NCBI GenBank assembly: GCA_015069045.1
Contig: SVJJ01000008.1
Coordinates: 1 to 64,000 of the forward strand
Source: Oscillospiraceae bacterium
GTDB taxonomy: Bacteria; Bacillota; Clostridia; UBA1381; UBA9506
DNA length: 64,000 nt
Direction of reading: 5' to 3'
Below the pieces are notes generated by a model, which made no database searches, was not told the DNA's origin, and saw only the letters and a program-made list of their open reading frames with translations. Within the stretch, counting starts at the first letter, position 1; each line of letters starts with the position of its first letter. A program made the translations under genes and the position numbers. Shown here in pieces: positions 61,764-64,000 of the stretch.

Positions 61764-61803
61764 AAACAGGGATACAGCATAAGCTGTATCCCTGTTTGTT
61801 TTT
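61764..61803 (+). terminator. Terminator of the nucleoside transporter operon
   Basis: A 15-bp perfect stem AAACAGGGATACAGC / GCTGTATCCCTGTTT, ATAA loop, then GTTTTT. It may also serve the converging DUF1540 gene. Confidence 0.93.
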
Positions 61804-61966
61804 AGGCTTTTTTCTTAAATGATTTACAGTCAGTACATTGGTCCATAGTGGGATTTGCTTCATGGGTACCCACCATAATAGAATCCAAGGTGCAATACTG
61901 TTCGGAACCGTCATTGTAGGTGCATTGCTGAACAGTACATTTAATAGTTTGTTTACCAGCATTCAT
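61802..61966 (-). CDS. DUF1540 cysteine-rich mini-protein
   Basis: A 54-residue protein with Cys at 10, 15, 25, 44 and 47 in the DUF1540 pattern (IKCTVQQCTYNDGSEQYC, later DQCTDCKSF). The ATG at 61966 follows AAAGGAGT; longer readings lack a site. DUF1540 proteins are common in spore-forming Firmicutes, often in two-repeat forms; this is a single repeat. The function is unknown, and metal binding is plausible. Confidence 0.8.
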   Translation of the reverse strand: MNAGKQTIKCTVQQCTYNDGSEQYCTLDSIMVGTHEANPTMDQCTDCKSFKKKA

Positions 61967-62053
61967 AGGAAATGTACTCCTTTCACATCTGTTTTTTATT
62001 CTATTATACGATTTTATTATTTGCAAAAATCAGCATTATATACTTAAAAATTT

Positions 62054-63184
62054 TTATTTTTGTTTGCTAATTTGATGTAGAGCATGAATAGCTGTGTCGA
62101 TTTGTTTTTTGTTTGTGAAATAACCAATGCTGAACCGAACAGAACCGGACGAAAGTGTTCCTAAGGATTTGTGGGCTGTTGCAGCACAGTGTAATCCGCT
62201 TCTTACAGCAATGTCATAATCTGTATTCAATTTTTCAGCCACCTGTACACAATCCATTCCCTCAATATTGATTGCAGCTGTATTGATACTGCTTCCATCT
62301 CCATATAAGGTTATACCATTTATATTTTGTATTTCTTGTATAAAATAATGTAATAAATTTTTTTCATGTTGCCGAATGGTTTCTATACCTTCTGTAAGAA
62401 TAAAGTCTGCTGCGGCGCCTAATCCTGCAATTGCCGGCACATTTAAAGTGCCGCTTTCTAATCTATCCGGCATTTCATTCGGTTGTGTTAAAAGCTCAGA
62501 TTGACTTCCTGTACCTCCTTCTGTTATGGTTTTTAAGTGTATATCATCACCCACAAATAATCCGCCACTACCTTGAGGCCCATATAAGCCCTTGTGGCCA
62601 GGAAAGGCTAATAAATCAAAATCTTCGGCACAAATTGGTAATGTACCGGCACCTTGGGCGGCATCAATCATGCTATATGCCCCTTTTTTATGCGCAATAC
62701 GGGAAATTTCCTTAATATCATATACATTGCCGCAAACATTTGAGGCGTGTGTACAAATGACAAGCCGTGTTCGGTTGTTAACTGCTTTGTCAAAATCATG
62801 AGGATTTAAACGGCCATTTGAATCTGCCTGCACCAGCGTGTAGGTTATGAACCCTTGTCGTTTAAGGGTTTCTAAGGGTCTTAATACAGAGTTATGCTCC
62901 ATAGAACTGACTACCACATGGTCGCCAGGACCGACCACACCTTTAATGCCCGCATTTAGTGCAGCAGTTGTATTTGGGTAAAAGGCCAACCGTTCAGGCC
63001 TGTTTATTCCAAATAACTGACATAACTTTTCTCGTGTTTCATAAACAAGTGATGCTGCCTGAACGGATGGTGTATGTCCGCCACGACCCGGATTCGCACT
63101 GTGCAATACCATGGCATTATATACGGCTTGATATACGGCAGTTGGTTTTTTAAAGGAGGTGGCGGCATAGTCAAGATATATCAT
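62054..63184 (-). CDS. Cysteine desulfurase / class V aminotransferase family
   Basis: A 376-residue PLP enzyme. N-terminal YLDYAATSFKKP, PLP lysine in AFPGHKGLYGPQGSGG near residue 200, THASNVCGNVYDI near 147, and the C-terminal loop RSGLHCAATAHKSLGT near 325, whose Cys is the candidate persulfide carrier. It fits the stand-alone SufS/CsdB-like desulfurases that clostridia encode without suf genes. Monocistronic, minus strand. Confidence 0.88.
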   Translation of the reverse strand: MIYLDYAATSFKKPTAVYQAVYNAMVLHSANPGRGGHTPSVQAASLVYETREKLCQLFGINRPERLAFYPNTTAALNAGIKGVVGPGDHVVVSSMEHNSVLRPLETLKRQGFITYTLVQADSNGRLNPHDFDKAVNNRTRLVICTHASNVCGNVYDIKEISRIAHKKGAYSMIDAAQGAGTLPICAEDFDLLAFPGHKGLYGPQGSGGLFVGDDIHLKTITEGGTGSQSELLTQPNEMPDRLESGTLNVPAIAGLGAAADFILTEGIETIRQHEKNLLHYFIQEIQNINGITLYGDGSSINTAAINIEGMDCVQVAEKLNTDYDIAVRSGLHCAATAHKSLGTLSSGSVRFSIGYFTNKKQIDTAIHALHQISKQK

Positions 63185-63309
63185 ATAAAAACCTCCATTT
63201 CATTTTTTTATTACAGTATATGATATTCACCCATAAAGGTTATTGTCATTATTTTCATTGCAATACATATATTGATAATAGATAATGGATTGATTCAGGA
63301 GGCTTATAT

Positions 63310-63567
63310 ATGTTAAATAAACAAATCATGAGTAAATTAGAAGGTTTATTTAAACAAATGAATCCGGAACAAAAAGAAAAATTAAATACAATTTTGCAGG
63401 ATGAGGATAGTTTAAAAAAAGCAATTGACGGTATTACGCCACAAAAAGCGAGACAGGTTGCTCAAAAATTAAAATTAGATGAAAATATGACGATAGATGC
63501 AGGAGATTTAGTAAAGGAACTGCAGCAAAATCCGGAAAAAATAAAAGAAATTAATAAAAAATTGTAG
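63310..63567 (+). CDS. Small helical protein of unknown function
   Basis: An 85-residue, highly charged helical protein (Lys/Glu/Gln-rich) beginning MLNKQIMSKLEGLFKQMNPEQ. GGAGG lies 6 nt upstream of the ATG. No domain recognised. It is 18 nt before the next small gene, and both share leucine-rich helical character, so they form an operon of unknown role. Confidence 0.7.
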   Translation: MLNKQIMSKLEGLFKQMNPEQKEKLNTILQDEDSLKKAIDGITPQKARQVAQKLKLDENMTIDAGDLVKELQQNPEKIKEINKKL

Positions 63568-63585
63568 GAAAGGGTCGATACGCAA

Positions 63586-63966
63586 ATGAGTGAGGATAGC
63601 AATAAACTTTTAGAAAGCCTCATGCAGATGTTGGGGGATAACCCTGCAGAAAAACTGGGAGACATGCTTTCCTCTTTATCCCGAGCGGAACATAGCGAAG
63701 AGGAGTCACACACAAAAGATGAAAAGACAGAGAATAATCAAACTGCTGTTGGTGAAATAGACCCTTCTCTTTTGCTTACAATACAAGGTTTAATGGGACA
63801 AATAAATCAAAAGGATCAAGATGATAGAGCAGTATTATTATCTGCTATTCGTCCCTTTTTAAGCGAAGATCGTCGCCCCCAGATTGATCAGGCGCTTAAA
63901 CTTTTAAAGCTGTCTAAACTTGCCAAAACAGCTCAGGATTTAAATTTGTTTAAAGAACTGTTATAG
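63586..63966 (+). CDS. Conserved-looking hypothetical helical protein
   Basis: A 126-residue acidic protein: an N-terminal helix (NKLLESLMQMLGDNPAEKLG), a charged low-complexity middle (about 33-52), and a C-terminal helical module with LLSAIRPFLSEDRRPQIDQ and LKLLKLSKLAKTAQDLN. I recognise no family. Same operon as the preceding gene. Confidence 0.7.
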   Translation: MSEDSNKLLESLMQMLGDNPAEKLGDMLSSLSRAEHSEEESHTKDEKTENNQTAVGEIDPSLLLTIQGLMGQINQKDQDDRAVLLSAIRPFLSEDRRPQIDQALKLLKLSKLAKTAQDLNLFKELL

Positions 63967-63983
63967 AGAAAGGGTAACAAACA

Positions 63984-64000
63984 ATGGAAATGAAATATTA
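63984..64000 (+). CDS. Start of a further gene, cut by the window edge
   Basis: ATG GAA ATG AAA TAT after GAAAGGGTAAC, 17 nt past the previous stop. Probably the third gene of this operon; the product is unknown. Confidence 0.45.

Noticed and set aside
61756-61962. Minus-strand 68-codon ORF beside the DUF1540 gene
   Set aside because: It overlaps the DUF1540 gene in another frame, lies partly in the terminator and has no ribosome-binding site.
1-64000. CRISPR arrays, rRNA genes, insertion sequences with transposase
   Set aside because: I saw no regularly spaced repeats, no rRNA sequence and no transposase ORF. The only recombinase is the serine enzyme at 41.0 kb.

Overview
The window reads as chromosome of a low-GC, anaerobic, endospore-forming Firmicute of class Clostridia. 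The evidence is AT-rich DNA, a 1173-residue pyruvate:ferredoxin oxidoreductase, S-layer (SLH) proteins, dipicolinate synthase genes, clostridial-style housekeeping clusters, and sigma-A promoters that nearly all have a 17-bp spacer. Genus cannot be read from the sequence.

Layout. 0.4-8.3 kb: nagB, an ion transporter, nifJ, an SDR reductase and an SLH protein. 8.6-16.4 kb: cysK, a CpsC/CpsD tyrosine-kinase pair with a VanZ-like protein, ispE, a cyclophilin lipoprotein, gap and a second SLH protein. 16.5-18.3 kb: two tRNA-Ser genes, a candidate structured RNA and a fructokinase. 18.3-25.5 kb (minus strand): htrA, coaD-rsmD, recG, a FakA/YloV-like kinase and an Asp23 protein. 25.8-36.4 kb (plus): YhaO/YhaN-like DNA repair pair, metY, lon-engB, an FAH-family enzyme, trmL, xseB, ispA and a DUF212 membrane protein. 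36.55-37.19 kb: a gene-free, closed, highly structured RNA that I assign to the OLE family from its position, size and structure. 37.3-40 kb: a glycosyltransferase with GtrA, and an M20 amidohydrolase. 48.2-56.2 kb: recJ, rel, an MBL hydrolase, nrdR, ung, an exonuclease and a PHP protein. 56.3-61.7 kb: purine salvage (xpt plus a BMP-type nucleoside ABC transporter). 61.8-64 kb: a DUF1540 mini-protein, a cysteine desulfurase and two unrecognised small proteins.

The main discovery is at 40.7-48.0 kb. The dipicolinate synthase A gene (dpaA/spoVFA) is cut in two by a 6.4-kb segment. The N-terminal 254 codons lie at 47995-47234 and the last 47 codons at 40817-40677, directly before and translationally coupled to dpaB, all on the minus strand. 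Both junctions carry the same 10-bp sequence (ATCCACCCCG). Recombination between the copies would restore a 299-codon dpaA in frame, close to the usual length of SpoVFA. The element's first gene unit is a 40-codon ORF overlapping a serine recombinase, behind a sigma-E-like promoter, while dpaA has a sigma-K-like promoter. The predicted excised and circular joints each form an inverted repeat centred on the 10-bp core, as expected for attB and attP of a serine integrase. This looks like a small skin-type intervening element removed in the mother cell so that dipicolinate can be made. Its cargo is metabolic (AEC permease with a frameshift, SulP transporter, NAD synthetase) rather than phage genes.
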